Positions 26,451-36,671 of a stretch of DNA of 64,000 bases are shown here, in pieces. Both the position numbers and the translations under genes were made by a program. Where the stretch lies: positions 1,302,001 through 1,366,000 of the forward strand of contig NZ_JARVHQ010000001.1 of the NCBI RefSeq assembly GCF_040459645.1. Direction: 5' to 3'. The stretch's first letter is position 1. Each line of letters begins with the position of its first letter. The notes under the pieces are model-generated. The model was not told the DNA's origin. It did no database searches and saw only the letters and a list, made by a program, of their open reading frames with translations. The stretch comes from Bacillus cereus group sp. RP43. Lineage in GTDB: Bacteria > Bacillota > Bacilli > Bacillales > Bacillaceae_G.

Positions 26451-27353
26451 ATGAAAGGTGTACGGAGTATTCTATTGTTGGTTTCTGTTTTATTATGTTT
26501 TTCGTTAAACAGCGCATCGGCTAAAAGATATATGACGTCTATTCATACTGCGTCTTCTATACATATGCAGCGGCAACATTTCGGTAAAATGAAAGTGAGT
26601 TTTTTAAAAGTTGGACAAGGTGATGCGACACTTATTACATTGCCAAATGGTCAAACGATGTTAATAGATGGGGGCCCTTATGAAGCCGGAGAGGTTATTA
26701 TTCAAAAACTAATTGAAAAAGGAATTAATCATTTAGATGTGATTGTAAGTACTCATCCGGATATGGACCATATAGGGGGGCTTATTCCAATTGTAGAACA
26801 AATGCCGGTTGCACTCGTATTAGATAGTGGAAAAACATATAGTTCATTTACTTATCATACGTATCGGAATAATATTAAAAAAAGGGGTATACCTTTCATT
26901 TCAGTGAAGGAAGGACAATATATACCGCTAGATCCACATGTTTCTATACAAGTATTGAACAATGGGAAATCGAAAGACGAGAATAACGAGTCCTCAATTG
27001 TGTTAAAGATTCGATATGGTAAAGCGGACTTTTTATTAATGGGTGATGCTGATATACGGACAGAAAATGAAATATTAAAGCAATTTGATGTACATGCAGA
27101 TGTATTAAAAGTTGGGCATCATGGCTCGTATACTTCAACGAGTGAAACATTCTTAAAAAAAGTAGATCCACAATTCGCTATTCTTTCGTACGGGAGTAGA
27201 AATCCGTATGGGCATCCTCATCAAAGTGTAGTAAGACGATTAAAACAGCGTGGTATAATGATATACGGAACAAACAAGCGTACTGTAGAAATAGAAACAG
27301 ATGGTGAACATATTACTATGGGGGCGAGCGGTCTTATGCCATTACTTAAGTAA
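26451..27353 (+). CDS. Secreted MBL-fold hydrolase, ComEC C-terminal type
   Basis: Protein of 300 residues with a signal peptide (residues 1-24, LLLVSVLLCFSLNSASA) and a metallo-beta-lactamase domain like the C-terminal domain of ComEC/Rec2. Metal-site blocks are FLKVGQGDATLI, MLIDGG, THPDMDHIGG, LMGDAD and KVGHHGSYTST, ending with the conserved NPYGHPHQSVV. Free-standing exported relatives are thought to act on nucleic acids or phosphodiesters outside the cell; the substrate is not shown here. Gene is monocistronic; SD AAAGGAG. Confidence 0.88.
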   Translation: MKGVRSILLLVSVLLCFSLNSASAKRYMTSIHTASSIHMQRQHFGKMKVSFLKVGQGDATLITLPNGQTMLIDGGPYEAGEVIIQKLIEKGINHLDVIVSTHPDMDHIGGLIPIVEQMPVALVLDSGKTYSSFTYHTYRNNIKKRGIPFISVKEGQYIPLDPHVSIQVLNNGKSKDENNESSIVLKIRYGKADFLLMGDADIRTENEILKQFDVHADVLKVGHHGSYTSTSETFLKKVDPQFAILSYGSRNPYGHPHQSVVRRLKQRGIMIYGTNKRTVEIETDGEHITMGASGLMPLLK

Positions 27354-27462
27354 CTAATTATATAAGAGGGTATTATCCATTTTGGAAAAAATGGATAATA
27401 TATATTATAATAAAAAAGAAATCAATTTCCTTTTTTTGCTGAAAGAAGAGGAAATTTCATTA

Positions 27463-27478
27463 GAATGTATAGACAACT
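27463..27478. promoter_or_regulatory. NagR/DasR-type (dre-like) operator upstream of nagA
   Basis: GAATGTATAGACAACT resembles the dre consensus of the NagR/DasR regulators (core GTNTAGACNACT); the right half is well kept, the left half diverges. It is 82 bases before nagA. The rest of the 206-base gap holds a hairpin near 27369-27405 (TATTATCCATT/AATGGATAATA). Confidence 0.55.
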
Positions 27479-27559
27479 ACTTGTGTGTATATTAAGATGG
27501 AATTAGGCGAATAAGGTAATAATAATAAGTAGGTATTTCATGGGAAAGGATCGATGAAA

Positions 27560-28702
27560 ATGAAAACGCAAGTTGTCATCAATGCCAAAATTTATACAGG
27601 TAAAGAAGTAGTGGAAAACGGATTTATTCGTTACGCAGAAACAGTTAAAGAAATTGGTTTGATGGCTCAATATGTATCACAAGAAAATGAAACTGTGTTA
27701 GATGTGGCAGGAAAGATTGTGATTCCAGGTATGATTGATGTTCATATTCATGGTGGATACGATATTGATGCGATGGATGCAAATAGCGATGGATTAGTAA
27801 CTCTTGGTAAAGAAATGTTAAAAGAAGGAGTTACAACGTACTTCCCAACAACAATGACACAAGCTCCAGAAGCGATTGAAGCGGCGCTAAGTGCTGCGAA
27901 GGAAGCGAAAGATAAAGGAGCACATTTCGAATATATTCACTTAGAAGGACCATATGTTTCAAAAAAACGTGCGGGTGCACAACCACTAGAACATATTGTT
28001 CCTGCGAGTATCGAGCAATTTAAACAATGGCAGGAAGCAAGCGGTAATCTAATTAAATTAGTAACATATGCACCGGAAGAAGAAGGTGCGTTAGAGTTTG
28101 AACAGTATCTTGCTGAAACAGGTGTTGTTGGCACAATGGGGCATACAGATGCGATTGATGCACAACTGAAAAATAGAAAAATTACACATGCAACACATTT
28201 ATACAATCAAATGCGTGGATTACATCATCGTGAACCAGGAGTTGTTGGTCATGTGTTATTAAATCCAGATGTAATGGTTGAAGTAATTACAGATGGTATT
28301 CACATTCACCCTGATATGGTGAAATTAGCATATAAATTAAAAGGACCGAAAAAAGTAAGTGTCATTACAGATGCAATGCGTGCAAAAGGTCTTGAAGAAG
28401 GATTATATGAGCTTGGCGGACAGCCAGTACATGTAAAAGATGGCAGTGCCCGATTAGAAGATGGAACGTTAGCTGGTAGTATTTTGAAAATGGATCAAGC
28501 TTTCCGAAATGTAATTGAATTTACAGGATGTTCAATCGAGGATGCAGTGTTGATGACATCAGTTAACCAAGCAGAAGAGTTTGGATTAAATAATAAAGGC
28601 GCGTTAGCGGCAGGTAAAGATGCAGACTTTGTTATTATGACTGAAGAATTACATGTATATGATACGGTTCGTTTAGGAATTCATATGAAGGAAGGGAAGT
28701 AA
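27560..28702 (+). CDS. nagA: N-acetylglucosamine-6-phosphate deacetylase
   Basis: Amidohydrolase of 380 residues. It converts GlcNAc-6-P to glucosamine-6-P and acetate. Metal-binding blocks GMIDVHIHGGYDIDAMD, HLEGPYVSKKRAGAQ, MGHTDA and ATHLYNQM, and the catalytic Asp in VITDAMRAKG are present. ATG 27560 is preferred over in-frame ATG 27554 because AAAGGA lies nine bases before it and only three before the other. First gene of the nagA-nagB-nagR operon for amino-sugar use and cell-wall recycling. Confidence 0.96.
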   Translation: MKTQVVINAKIYTGKEVVENGFIRYAETVKEIGLMAQYVSQENETVLDVAGKIVIPGMIDVHIHGGYDIDAMDANSDGLVTLGKEMLKEGVTTYFPTTMTQAPEAIEAALSAAKEAKDKGAHFEYIHLEGPYVSKKRAGAQPLEHIVPASIEQFKQWQEASGNLIKLVTYAPEEEGALEFEQYLAETGVVGTMGHTDAIDAQLKNRKITHATHLYNQMRGLHHREPGVVGHVLLNPDVMVEVITDGIHIHPDMVKLAYKLKGPKKVSVITDAMRAKGLEEGLYELGGQPVHVKDGSARLEDGTLAGSILKMDQAFRNVIEFTGCSIEDAVLMTSVNQAEEFGLNNKGALAAGKDADFVIMTEELHVYDTVRLGIHMKEGK

Positions 28703-28706
28703 TTAG

Positions 28707-29495
28707 ATGAATATTCTTGTTGTAAAAACTCCAGAAGAATTAGCTGAAGCAGGTTATAAGTTAATTAAAGAGGTTGTAAAATCAAAAGAAAATCCAACTT
28801 TAGGAATGGCTACAGGAAGCTCTCCATTAGGTATTTATGCAGAAATGCGAAAAAATAAACTTGATACAAGTCATACAACCACTGTAAACTTAGATGAGTA
28901 CGTAAATTTACCACACGAAGATAAAAACAGCTATCACTATTTCATGCAAGAACAGTTGTTTGATTATCTTCCATTTAAACAAACTTATGTACCTAATGGG
29001 ATGGCAAGTGATTTAGAGGAAGAGTGCAAGCGTTATGAAGGCATTCTAGTAGCTAACCCAGTTGACTTACAGATTCTTGGAATCGGTGAAAACGGTCACA
29101 TCGGATTTAATGAGCCAGGAACACCATTTAATTCTCCAACTAATATTGTAGAATTAACAGAATCTACGCGCCAAGCAAACCTTCGCTTCTTTGAAAATGA
29201 AGAAGATGTGCCGACTCATGCGATTACAATGGGAATTGGAAGTATTATGAAAGCGAAACAAATTCTACTTGTTGCTATGGGATCTAAAAAGGCAGAAGCT
29301 ATTAAAGAATTATTGCAAGGTGAATATAGTGAGGCGTGTCCTGCTACAGTTTTACAACGTCATCCGAATGTAACCGTAATCGCAGATCCAGAAGCTCTAT
29401 CTTTATGCAGTGAGGCGATTGCTGATGAACATCGACAAGTATTCACCATTTCCGATCTATTATCAGATTCAAGAGTGGGTGAAACAGCTAATTGA
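28707..29495 (+). CDS. nagB: Glucosamine-6-phosphate deaminase
   Basis: NagB, 262 residues. It converts glucosamine-6-P to fructose-6-P and ammonia. Blocks: [14 protein letters not shown] (phosphate site), [10 protein letters not shown] (catalytic Asp), and [18 protein letters not shown]. Short form, as usual in Bacillus. Four bases after nagA. Its 3' end is unusual in that the last 71 bases also encode the start of the regulator gene in another frame. Confidence 0.96.
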   Translation: MNILVVKTPEELAEAGYKLIKEVVKSKENPTLGMATGSSPLGIYAEMRKNKLDTSHTTTVNLDEYVNLPHEDKNSYHYFMQEQLFDYLPFKQTYVPNGMASDLEEECKRYEGILVANPVDLQILGIGENGHIGFNEPGTPFNSPTNIVELTESTRQANLRFFENEEDVPTHAITMGIGSIMKAKQILLVAMGSKKAEAIKELLQGEYSEACPATVLQRHPNVTVIADPEALSLCSEAIADEHRQVFTISDLLSDSRVGETAN

Positions 29496-30156
29496 GGAAG
29501 GCGAATGGAAGCCGGGAGATAAAATTCCATCTGAGAATGAACTTTGTGATAAGTTCGAAGTAAGTCGTATGACAATCAGACAGGCGATTAATAACTTAGT
29601 GGAACAAGGTTATTTATACCGGAAGCGCGGGATTGGAACGTTCGTCCAACTTCCGAAAGTGGAGCAAAAGTTGCAAGGAATGACGGGATTTACAGAAGAT
29701 ATGATTTCTCGTGGTATGAAACCGAGCAGCCAGTTATTAAGTTTCCGCCTAGTTCCAGCTACTGCTAAAATAGCAGACCGGCTGAAAATACAAGAGGGAG
29801 AGTCGGTTTATGAAGTGAGGCGTACTCGCTTAGCTGATGACGAACCGATTGCATTTGAGACGACATATTTGTCGCCAACTCTTGTGAAAGATATTAACGA
29901 AGAAATATTGCAACAATCTTTATATGAACATTTAGAGAAAAAACTGGGCTTTAAGCTAGTTCGCGCTACTCAATCAATTGAAGCTTCAATTGCAACGGAT
30001 AATGAAGCTGAACATCTGCATATTCCTAAAAAGGCGCCTGTACTTGTAATGCGTCAATGGTCATATTCAGAAGGTGAGTTACCGTTAGAGTATGTGAAAT
30101 GTATTTATCGTGGTGATCGTTACAAGTTTATTACGAACATCGCACGTAACAAGTAA
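29425..30156 (+). CDS. nagR: GntR/HutC-family repressor NagR (YvoA)
   Basis: Regulator of 243 residues. The winged helix ([33 protein letters not shown]) is followed by a UTRA effector domain ([20 protein letters not shown] to the end, with [14 protein letters not shown]). By homology it binds glucosamine-6-P or GlcNAc-6-P and represses nag genes through dre sites. ATG 29425 matches the family's N-terminus [15 protein letters not shown] and has GAGG nine bases upstream; GTG 29410 is in frame but has no SD. It overlaps nagB by 71 bases, an unusually long overlap. Confidence 0.92.
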   Translation: MNIDKYSPFPIYYQIQEWVKQLIEEGEWKPGDKIPSENELCDKFEVSRMTIRQAINNLVEQGYLYRKRGIGTFVQLPKVEQKLQGMTGFTEDMISRGMKPSSQLLSFRLVPATAKIADRLKIQEGESVYEVRRTRLADDEPIAFETTYLSPTLVKDINEEILQQSLYEHLEKKLGFKLVRATQSIEASIATDNEAEHLHIPKKAPVLVMRQWSYSEGELPLEYVKCIYRGDRYKFITNIARNK

Positions 30157-30212
30157 TATATTTCAGTTTGTGAAGTACAGTGAACTTTGATGTTTTCAAC
30201 ATGTAAAGAAAT

Positions 30213-30255
30213 AAAAATACGACTCATCCTTATAAGGATTGAGTCGTATTTTTAT
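30213..30255. terminator. Bidirectional terminator between nagR and the HAD gene
   Basis: Long stem AAATACGACTC/GAGTCGTATTT with inner pairs CCTTATAAGG, T-run on both strands. It covers the stop of the minus-strand gene. Confidence 0.92.
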
Positions 30256-31048
30256 TTGCTTCTTCATTATAAACAAGTACTTGGTTAACGGCATCTTTGA
30301 CAGCATCTACTACATAGTGAGCGTGCTCTTTTACCGCGTCATCAGCTTGAGACATAGCAAAACTATGAGGAGTTAAAGAAAACATTGGAATATCATTGTA
30401 AGAATCCCCTATGCATGCAACCTCCTCTGGTTGTATTTGAAACTCTTGTAATAAAACAGAAATAGCAGAACCTTTACTAATATTTGGTGGCATTACATCT
30501 AAACATTGTTCAGCTGAAATAAAAGTACTAACTTTTCCATGGAATTTTTCATCGATCTTTTTTTGAAGGAGTTGTAAGTTTTCTTTTGTTCCACCGATAG
30601 AAATTTTATTTGGAAAAATTGTATCATCGATTTTCTGTAATAAATTTGGTTCTTCAACAGAAGTCATTGTTACTTGTTTTTCGAGTTCATGAATAAAAGG
30701 TGTCTTTTCTTCAATATAGTAATTATGCTCATCACTTACATAACGGAAATAAGGGTCTTGATTTGTCATAGCTAGTAAATCAGGAAGAATGCTGGAATCA
30801 AAAGTTGCGGACAATAGTTGCTTATTTTCATTTGTGTATACAAACACACCGTTTACACTAATACGATGGAAATTTGTATTTACAGCTTTCATTAGGTCTG
30901 CGATTTCATTATCAAGTCGTCCAGAAGCGAAGCAAAGAATAACATTTTGCTCAGCAAGAATGCGAAGTGCCGCAACATCCTGTTCATCAATCAGACCTCC
31001 GTGCTGCATCATTGTACCGTCAATATCACTTACAAACATTTTAATCAT
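30230..31048 (-). CDS. Cof-type HAD-IIB phosphatase
   Basis: HAD hydrolase of 272 residues. Motif I DIDGTMM, motif II ASGR, cap domain IIB, and GDSYNDIPMFSL (motif IV). Paralogue of the protein at 20.8 kb; the last 60 residues match it closely (GDSxNDIxMF..TPHSF). Cytosolic sugar-phosphate phosphatase with unknown substrate. SD AAAGGAG before ATG 31048. It lies between the nag operon and glcT, which makes a hexose-phosphate substrate plausible but unproven. Confidence 0.9.
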   Translation of the reverse strand: MIKMFVSDIDGTMMQHGGLIDEQDVAALRILAEQNVILCFASGRLDNEIADLMKAVNTNFHRISVNGVFVYTNENKQLLSATFDSSILPDLLAMTNQDPYFRYVSDEHNYYIEEKTPFIHELEKQVTMTSVEEPNLLQKIDDTIFPNKISIGGTKENLQLLQKKIDEKFHGKVSTFISAEQCLDVMPPNISKGSAISVLLQEFQIQPEEVACIGDSYNDIPMFSLTPHSFAMSQADDAVKEHAHYVVDAVKDAVNQVLVYNEEANKNTTQSL

Positions 31049-31213
31049 GTTGCTATCTCCTTTCTATGTACAGTCGCTCTTACATTATACGCATCATATA
31101 CAAACATGTCTAAAAAATGAATTTTTATCAAATGGTAGATGTTTTACATTGACGACAAAGAAGAATATTCTGTAACATAAAAGTAGGCTATTTAAGTACG
31201 AGGGTGGTGTTAT

Positions 31214-32062
31214 ATGAGTAATTATCTAGAAATTAAAAAAGTTTTAAATAATAATGTCATCATTGCTAGCCATCCTGAACACGAGGAAGTAGTAGTGATC
31301 GGTAAAGGAATTGGATTTGGAAAAAAGGCTGAAGATGTGTTGGAGCAAGAACAAATTGAGAAAATGTTTGTTTTAAAAAATGAACGTGATCGAGAACAAT
31401 ACAAACTTTTAGTGCCACATGTGAGTGAAAAGCTAATTGAATTGATGAATGATATTATGTTATACATTCAAGAAAAAGCGGAGTCTCCATTAAATGAACA
31501 TATTCATATCGCTTTAACAGATCATATTTCTTTTGCCATTAAAAGGCTGAAACAAGGACTTACAATAGATAATCCTTTTTTAGTTGAAACGAAAATGCTA
31601 TATCCAGAGGAATATGAAATTGCTGAAGGAGTTGTGAAACTTTTAAATTCTCGTTTGCAAATTACATTGCCAGAAGGAGAAGTTGGCTTTATCGCACTCC
31701 ATATTTATAGCTCGCTTACAAACTCTGATTTATCTTCTGTTAATCAAAATTCCCGTCTTATTGCACAACTTGTGTCTTTAATTGAGACAAACCTACAAAT
31801 TACATTAGACCAAGAAAGCATTCATTATTTACGCCTTATTCGCCATTTACAATATGCTATTGAACGGGTGAAAAAAGGAGAAAAAGTAGAAGAAGCACAA
31901 AGTTTTGCTGATTTATTAAAATTAGAATATCCAGTTTGTTACAATTTGGCGTGGAAGCTAGTCAAAGTAATGCAGAACGAATTACAACTTCCTGTTTATG
32001 AAGCGGAGAGTATTTATTTAACGATGCATTTACAACGATTAGTGAAAGCAGAACATGTGTAA
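31214..32062 (+). CDS. glcT: Transcriptional antiterminator GlcT (BglG family)
   Basis: Antiterminator of 282 residues. The N-terminal RNA-binding CAT domain (about residues 1-60, EIKKVLNNNVIIASH and GKGIGFGKKA) is followed by two PRD domains with the conserved regulatory histidines in HIHIALTDHISFAI and GFIALHIYSS (PRD1), and LRLIRHLQYAIERV and LTMHLQRL (PRD2). It binds the RAT sequence before ptsG and prevents termination when glucose is taken up; PtsG phosphorylates and inactivates it, and HPr acts on PRD2. SD GAGGGTGGTG before ATG 31214. Confidence 0.95.
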   Translation: MSNYLEIKKVLNNNVIIASHPEHEEVVVIGKGIGFGKKAEDVLEQEQIEKMFVLKNERDREQYKLLVPHVSEKLIELMNDIMLYIQEKAESPLNEHIHIALTDHISFAIKRLKQGLTIDNPFLVETKMLYPEEYEIAEGVVKLLNSRLQITLPEGEVGFIALHIYSSLTNSDLSSVNQNSRLIAQLVSLIETNLQITLDQESIHYLRLIRHLQYAIERVKKGEKVEEAQSFADLLKLEYPVCYNLAWKLVKVMQNELQLPVYEAESIYLTMHLQRLVKAEHV

Positions 32063-32107
32063 AAAGACATATATTTTTGTCTAAAATGAAAACGTTAAAA
32101 AAAATGA

Positions 32108-32136
32108 TTGAATCGCTTACAATAGTTATGTATAAT
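32108..32136 (+). promoter_or_regulatory. ptsG promoter
   Basis: TTGAAT (32108-32113) and TATAAT (32131-32136) with a 17-base spacer, upstream of the RAT/terminator leader. The leader would be about 260 nt. Confidence 0.75.
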
Positions 32137-32185
32137 AACTATTGCAAAGTTATACAAAATTCGACAAACACATTAAGGTAAATAA

Positions 32186-32199
32186 CGAAAACGTTTGCT
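32186..32199. promoter_or_regulatory. cre-like site in the ptsG leader
   Basis: CGAAAACGTTTGCT matches TGWAARCGYTWNCW at 13 of 14 positions. It lies about 45 bases after the likely start of transcription, so CcpA could act there as a roadblock, or serve a downstream promoter. Confidence 0.5.
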
Positions 32200-32237
32200 T
32201 TAATTATAGTGAACTTATACGTAATCCTATTTTTGAC

Positions 32238-32354
32238 ACGTGTTACTGATTCGATCAGGCATGAGTGGAGAAAAGTTGGGAATGTAAGCTAAAGAAAGGG
32301 ACATACTACCCTTTGTATAGCTATCGTTCTATCTTTTTTTCCTCATGCCTTTTT
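32238..32354 (+). promoter_or_regulatory. RAT antiterminator and overlapping terminator before ptsG
   Basis: The RAT (about 32238-32267) contains GTGTTACTGATTCGATCAGG and continues into CATGAGTG, the hairpin GlcT binds. Its 3' part AGGCATGAG (32257-32265) is also the 5' arm of a terminator whose 3' arm CTCATGCCT lies at 32342-32350, followed by T-run. The two folds exclude each other. A small hairpin AAAGGG/CCCTTT sits in the terminator loop. Confidence 0.9.
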
Positions 32355-32401
32355 GGCGTTTGTCGAAAAGTATCAATATAGATAAGAGAGGAAGGGTTTC
32401 C

Positions 32402-34465
32402 ATGTTTAAGAAGATCTTTGGTGTTCTTCAAAAAGTCGGAAAAGCGCTTATGCTTCCAGTAGCTATTTTACCGGCAGCAGGTATTTTACTTGGATTTGGT
32501 AATGCATTTCAAAATCCACAACTAACAAATGTTATTCCTGCTTTAAAAGCAGATTGGTTCGTAATGGTTGCAAAAATTATGGAACAATCTGGTGATATTA
32601 TTTTCGCTAACCTTGCGCTATTATTCGCAGTTGGGGTAGCAATCGGTTTAGCTGGTGGAGACGGAGTAGCTGGTTTAGCAGCATTCGTCGGCTACTTAAT
32701 TATGAACAAAACGATGAGTGTATTCTTAGAAGTAGATAAGTTAGTGAAAGTAACAAGCACTGGAACAGATCCAGTGAAAATTGGATTTTCAGATCCAGCA
32801 TATGCAAACGTATTAGGAATTCCAACGCTGCAAACAGGAGTGTTTGGTGGTATTATCGTCGGGATAGTAGCGGCATATTGCTATAATAAATACTTCAACA
32901 TTGAATTACCATCATACTTAGGTTTCTTTGCAGGTAAGCGTTTCGTACCGATCGCAACTGCAACATTCTCTTTAGTAGTAGGTATTATCATGTGCTTCGT
33001 TTGGCCATACATTCAGGGTGGCTTAAATACGTTCTCACATCAAATGATTGATGCAAATAGAACGATCGCAGCATTTATATTCGGTTTAATTGAACGTTCA
33101 TTAATTCCATTTGGATTACATCATATTTTCTATTCACCGTTCTGGTTCGAATTCGGTCAGTATACAAATGCAGCTGGCGAATTAATCCGTGGTGACCAAA
33201 AAATCTTTATGGCACAGTTAAAAGATGGCGTAGAATTAACAGCTGGTACATTTACAACTGGTAAGTATCCGTTCATGATGTTCGGTCTTCCAGCAGCAGC
33301 TTTAGCAATGTACCATGAAGCACGTCCAGAAAATAAAAAATTAGCAGCTGGTATTTTAGGATCTGCTGCATTAACATCTTTCTTAACAGGTATTACAGAA
33401 CCGCTTGAATTTTCATTCTTATTCGTAGCACCAGTATTATTCGGAATCCATGCAGTATTCGCTGGTCTATCATTTATGACAATGCAAATTTTAGGTGTTA
33501 AAATTGGTATGACATTCTCTGGTGGTTTAATTGACTTCATCTTATTCGGTGTACTACCAGGTCGTACGGCATGGTGGTGGGTAATTATTGTGGGTCTTGT
33601 ACTAGCAGTTATTTACTACTTCGGATTCCGTTTTGCAATCCGTAAATGGAACTTAAAAACACCTGGTCGTGAAGTAGCGAATGCCAATGAAGGCGCAGGG
33701 AAAACAGAAGCAGGAGAACTTCCACGTGAAGTATTAGTAGCACTTGGTGGTAAAGAAAACATTGCTTCGTTAGATGCTTGTATTACTCGTTTACGCGTTC
33801 AAGTTAACGAACAAAAAAATGTAAATAAAGACCGCTTAAAAGAGCTTGGAGCAGCTGGTGTACTTGAAGTTGGAAATAACATTCAAGCTATTTTCGGACC
33901 GAAATCTGACACATTAAAATCACAAATTCATGATATTATGTCAGGTCGTACACCTCATGTTGAAAAAGAAGAGCCTGTAAAAGTGGAAGAAGTTCCTCAA
34001 CAAGTTGATGAAAATGAAACAATCGTTTCACCAATTGAAGGGAAAATCTTACCGATTACAGAAGTACCTGACCAAGTATTCTCAGGGAAAATGATGGGAG
34101 ATGGATTTGCGATTGAGCCAACAGAAGGAACAGTAGTTTCTCCGGTTAATGGTGAGATTGTAAATGTATTCCCTACAAAACATGCGATTGGTATTCAGTC
34201 TGAAGGTGGAAAAGAAATTTTAATCCACTTCGGTATTGATACTGTAAAATTAAATGGTGAAGGCTTTGAAGCGCTTGTAGCACAAGGTGATAAAGTGAAG
34301 CAAGGACAACCATTATTAAAAGTAGATCTTGCATTTATAAAAGAAAATGCACCATCTATTATTACACCAATCGTCTTTACGAATTTACAACAAGGACAAC
34401 AAGTCGAATTGAAAAAAGATGGAAATGTTAAGAAGGGCGAAAACGCTATTATTGACATTCAGTAG
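32402..34465 (+). CDS. ptsG: PTS glucose-specific transporter EIICBA
   Basis: Glucose PTS permease of 687 residues with domain order IIC-IIB-IIA. IIC (residues 1-420) has about ten membrane segments, with [20 protein letters not shown] and [18 protein letters not shown] has the phospho-Cys460 in [15 protein letters not shown] has the phospho-His609 in [17 protein letters not shown]. It imports and phosphorylates glucose. Start ATG 32402 with GAGAGGAAGGG upstream; an in-frame ATG at 32345 lies inside the terminator 3' arm and is not used. Controlled by GlcT/RAT and perhaps CcpA. Confidence 0.96.
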   Translation: MFKKIFGVLQKVGKALMLPVAILPAAGILLGFGNAFQNPQLTNVIPALKADWFVMVAKIMEQSGDIIFANLALLFAVGVAIGLAGGDGVAGLAAFVGYLIMNKTMSVFLEVDKLVKVTSTGTDPVKIGFSDPAYANVLGIPTLQTGVFGGIIVGIVAAYCYNKYFNIELPSYLGFFAGKRFVPIATATFSLVVGIIMCFVWPYIQGGLNTFSHQMIDANRTIAAFIFGLIERSLIPFGLHHIFYSPFWFEFGQYTNAAGELIRGDQKIFMAQLKDGVELTAGTFTTGKYPFMMFGLPAAALAMYHEARPENKKLAAGILGSAALTSFLTGITEPLEFSFLFVAPVLFGIHAVFAGLSFMTMQILGVKIGMTFSGGLIDFILFGVLPGRTAWWWVIIVGLVLAVIYYFGFRFAIRKWNLKTPGREVANANEGAGKTEAGELPREVLVALGGKENIASLDACITRLRVQVNEQKNVNKDRLKELGAAGVLEVGNNIQAIFGPKSDTLKSQIHDIMSGRTPHVEKEEPVKVEEVPQQVDENETIVSPIEGKILPITEVPDQVFSGKMMGDGFAIEPTEGTVVSPVNGEIVNVFPTKHAIGIQSEGGKEILIHFGIDTVKLNGEGFEALVAQGDKVKQGQPLLKVDLAFIKENAPSIITPIVFTNLQQGQQVELKKDGNVKKGENAIIDIQ

Positions 34466-34490
34466 GAATTTGACGCAAAATGTTTATAAT

Positions 34491-34530
34491 TATAATAGGC
34501 GATGTGGTTGACCGAACATCGCCTATTATA
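34491..34530. repeat. 15-bp perfect inverted repeat between ptsG and ptsH
   Basis: TATAATAGGCGATGT (34491-34505) is repeated inverted at 34516-34530 with a 10-base loop. No T-run follows, so it may be an attenuator, an mRNA-stabilising or processing hairpin, allowing partial read-through into ptsHI. Confidence 0.8.
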
Positions 34531-34600
34531 TACAATAGATGATGTAGTACTCACGTCTATACAACTAAAAAAATACTGTATTTAAAGGAGATAAATTATC

Positions 34601-34864
34601 ATGGAAAAAATCTTTAAAGTAACTAGCGACTCAGGAATTCATGCTCGTCCAGCAACTCTACTTGTAAACACTGCAAGCAAATTTGGTTCTGACATTAACT
34701 TAGAGTATAACGGAAAAAACGTTAACTTAAAATCAATCATGGGTGTTATGTCTTTAGGAATTCAACAAGGCGCAGAAATTAAGGTCACTGCAAATGGTGA
34801 TGATGCAGCTCAAGCACTAGCAGCTATCGAAGAAACTATGAAAAACGAAGGATTAGGAGAATAA
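34601..34864 (+). CDS. ptsH: Phosphocarrier protein HPr
   Basis: HPr, 87 residues. The phospho-His14 lies in SGIHARPAT and the HprK-target serine Ser45 in [12 protein letters not shown] (numbering one less than in B. subtilis). It passes phosphate from EI to the EIIA domains, and as HPr-Ser-P is the CcpA co-repressor. AAAGGAG before ATG 34601. The stop codon overlaps the ptsI start (ATAATGA), so HPr and EI are coupled. Confidence 0.98.
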   Translation: MEKIFKVTSDSGIHARPATLLVNTASKFGSDINLEYNGKNVNLKSIMGVMSLGIQQGAEIKVTANGDDAAQALAAIEETMKNEGLGE

Positions 34865-36576
34865 TGACTCTTAATATCCAAGGGATCGCTGCATCAAGTG
34901 GGATTGCTATTGCAAAGGCTTTCAGACTTGAGAATCCTGAATTTAACATTGAAAAGAAATCAATTACAAACGAAGCTGCTGAAATTGCACGCTTAGACGC
35001 TGCGCTTGAGAAAGCAAAATCTGAACTAGAAGCTATTAAGGACCACGCTTTTGCTGAGCTAGGTGCTGATAAAGCTGCTATCTTTGAAGCACATTTATTA
35101 GTATTAAATGATCCGGAATTAGTAAATCCAGTAAAAGATAAAGTAAATAGCGAAAAAGTAAATGCTGAATTTGCAATGGATGAAGTTGCATCAATGTTTA
35201 TTTCTATGTTTGAAAACATGGATAACGAATACATGAAAGAACGTGCTGCGGATATTCGCGACGTAACAAAACGTGTTCTTGCGCATTTACTAGGAATTAA
35301 CTTCTCAAACCCTGGTACAATTTCTGAAGAAGTAATCATCATTGCTGAAGATTTAACACCATCTGATACAGCTCAGTTAAACCGTAAGTATGCAAAAGGT
35401 TTCACAACTGATATCGGTGGACGTACATCTCACTCTGCAATTATGGCTCGTTCTATGGAAATTCCAGCTGTTGTTGGTACGAAGGTTGTTATGGAGAAAA
35501 TCCAAAACGGCGATATCGTAATCATTGACGGTTTAGATGGAGAAGTAATTGTAAACCCATCTGAAGAAACTCTTCGTTCTTTTGAAGAAAAGAAAGCGAA
35601 ATTTGAAGAGCAAAAAGCTGTATGGGCAAAATTAAAAGACCAAGCAACTGTAACAAGTGATGGACATCACGTTGAGCTTGTTGCTAATATCGGAACACCA
35701 AATGATGTACAAGGTATTATCGATAATGGCGGAGAAGGCGTTGGTTTATACCGTACAGAATTCTTATACATGGGCCGTGACAATCTTCCAACAGAAGAAG
35801 AGCAGTTCGAAGCGTATAAAGCAGTTCTTGAAGGTGTAAAAGAAGATCAACCAGTCGTTGTTCGTACACTTGACATCGGTGGAGATAAAGAGCTTCCATA
35901 CTTACATTTACCAAAAGAAATGAACCCATTCTTAGGATACCGTGCAATTCGCTTATGTCTTGATGAGCAAGATGTGTTCCGTACACAACTTCGTGCATTA
36001 CTTCGTGCTAGCGTATACGGTAACTTAAAAATTATGTTCCCAATGATTGCAACTCTTGATGAGTTCCGTCAAGCGAAAGCAATCTTATTAGAAGAGAAAG
36101 AAAGACTTGTTCAAGCGGGTACAACTGTTTCTGATTCTATTGAAGTTGGTATGATGGTTGAAATTCCAGCTTCAGCAGTATTAGCAGATCAGTTCGCAAA
36201 AGAAGTTGATTTCTTCTCTATCGGAACAAATGACTTAATCCAATACACAATGGCTGCAGACCGTATGAACGAACAAGTAGCTTACTTATACCAACCATAT
36301 AACCCATCTATTTTACGTCTTGTAAAAATGGTTATCGATGCTGCTCATAAAGAGGGCAAATGGGCTGGTATGTGTGGTGAGATGGCGGGAGATTCACTTG
36401 CTATCCCATTATTATTAGGCCTAGGTTTAGATGAGTTCAGTATGAGTGCAACATCTATTCTTCCTGCAAGAACACAACTAAGCAAGTTGTCAAAAGCAGA
36501 AATGGAAACATTAGCAGAAAAAGCATTAACAATGTCAACTGCTGAAGAAGTTGTTGAATTAGTTAAAAGCATATAA
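34864..36576 (+). CDS. ptsI: PTS enzyme I
   Basis: Phosphoenolpyruvate-protein phosphotransferase, 570 residues. The phospho-histidine (about residue 190) is in [13 protein letters not shown]. The C-terminal PEP-binding barrel shows [29 protein letters not shown], and [16 protein letters not shown], with the catalytic Cys in GMCGEMAGD. It starts the phosphate relay to HPr. Last gene of the ptsGHI cluster, with a strong terminator after it. Confidence 0.98.
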   Translation: MTLNIQGIAASSGIAIAKAFRLENPEFNIEKKSITNEAAEIARLDAALEKAKSELEAIKDHAFAELGADKAAIFEAHLLVLNDPELVNPVKDKVNSEKVNAEFAMDEVASMFISMFENMDNEYMKERAADIRDVTKRVLAHLLGINFSNPGTISEEVIIIAEDLTPSDTAQLNRKYAKGFTTDIGGRTSHSAIMARSMEIPAVVGTKVVMEKIQNGDIVIIDGLDGEVIVNPSEETLRSFEEKKAKFEEQKAVWAKLKDQATVTSDGHHVELVANIGTPNDVQGIIDNGGEGVGLYRTEFLYMGRDNLPTEEEQFEAYKAVLEGVKEDQPVVVRTLDIGGDKELPYLHLPKEMNPFLGYRAIRLCLDEQDVFRTQLRALLRASVYGNLKIMFPMIATLDEFRQAKAILLEEKERLVQAGTTVSDSIEVGMMVEIPASAVLADQFAKEVDFFSIGTNDLIQYTMAADRMNEQVAYLYQPYNPSILRLVKMVIDAAHKEGKWAGMCGEMAGDSLAIPLLLGLGLDEFSMSATSILPARTQLSKLSKAEMETLAEKALTMSTAEEVVELVKSI

Positions 36577-36580
36577 TAGT

Positions 36581-36620
36581 AAAAAACCTGAGTCGATTTG
36601 AAATCGGTCTCAGGTTTTTT
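36581..36620 (+). terminator. Terminator of ptsI
   Basis: Stem AAAAACCTGAG/CTCAGGTTTTT with inner pairs CGATTT/AAATCG, then T-run. Confidence 0.92.
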
Positions 36621-36671
36621 CTATGAGAAAAGTAAATCTTATTTTGCGGCTATTGAGGATAAAGAACAGAA

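Noticed and set aside
32345..32401. Earlier ATG start for ptsG at 32345
   Set aside because: It lies inside the 3' arm of the RAT-controlled terminator and has no SD; ATG 32402 has one and fits the family N-terminus.
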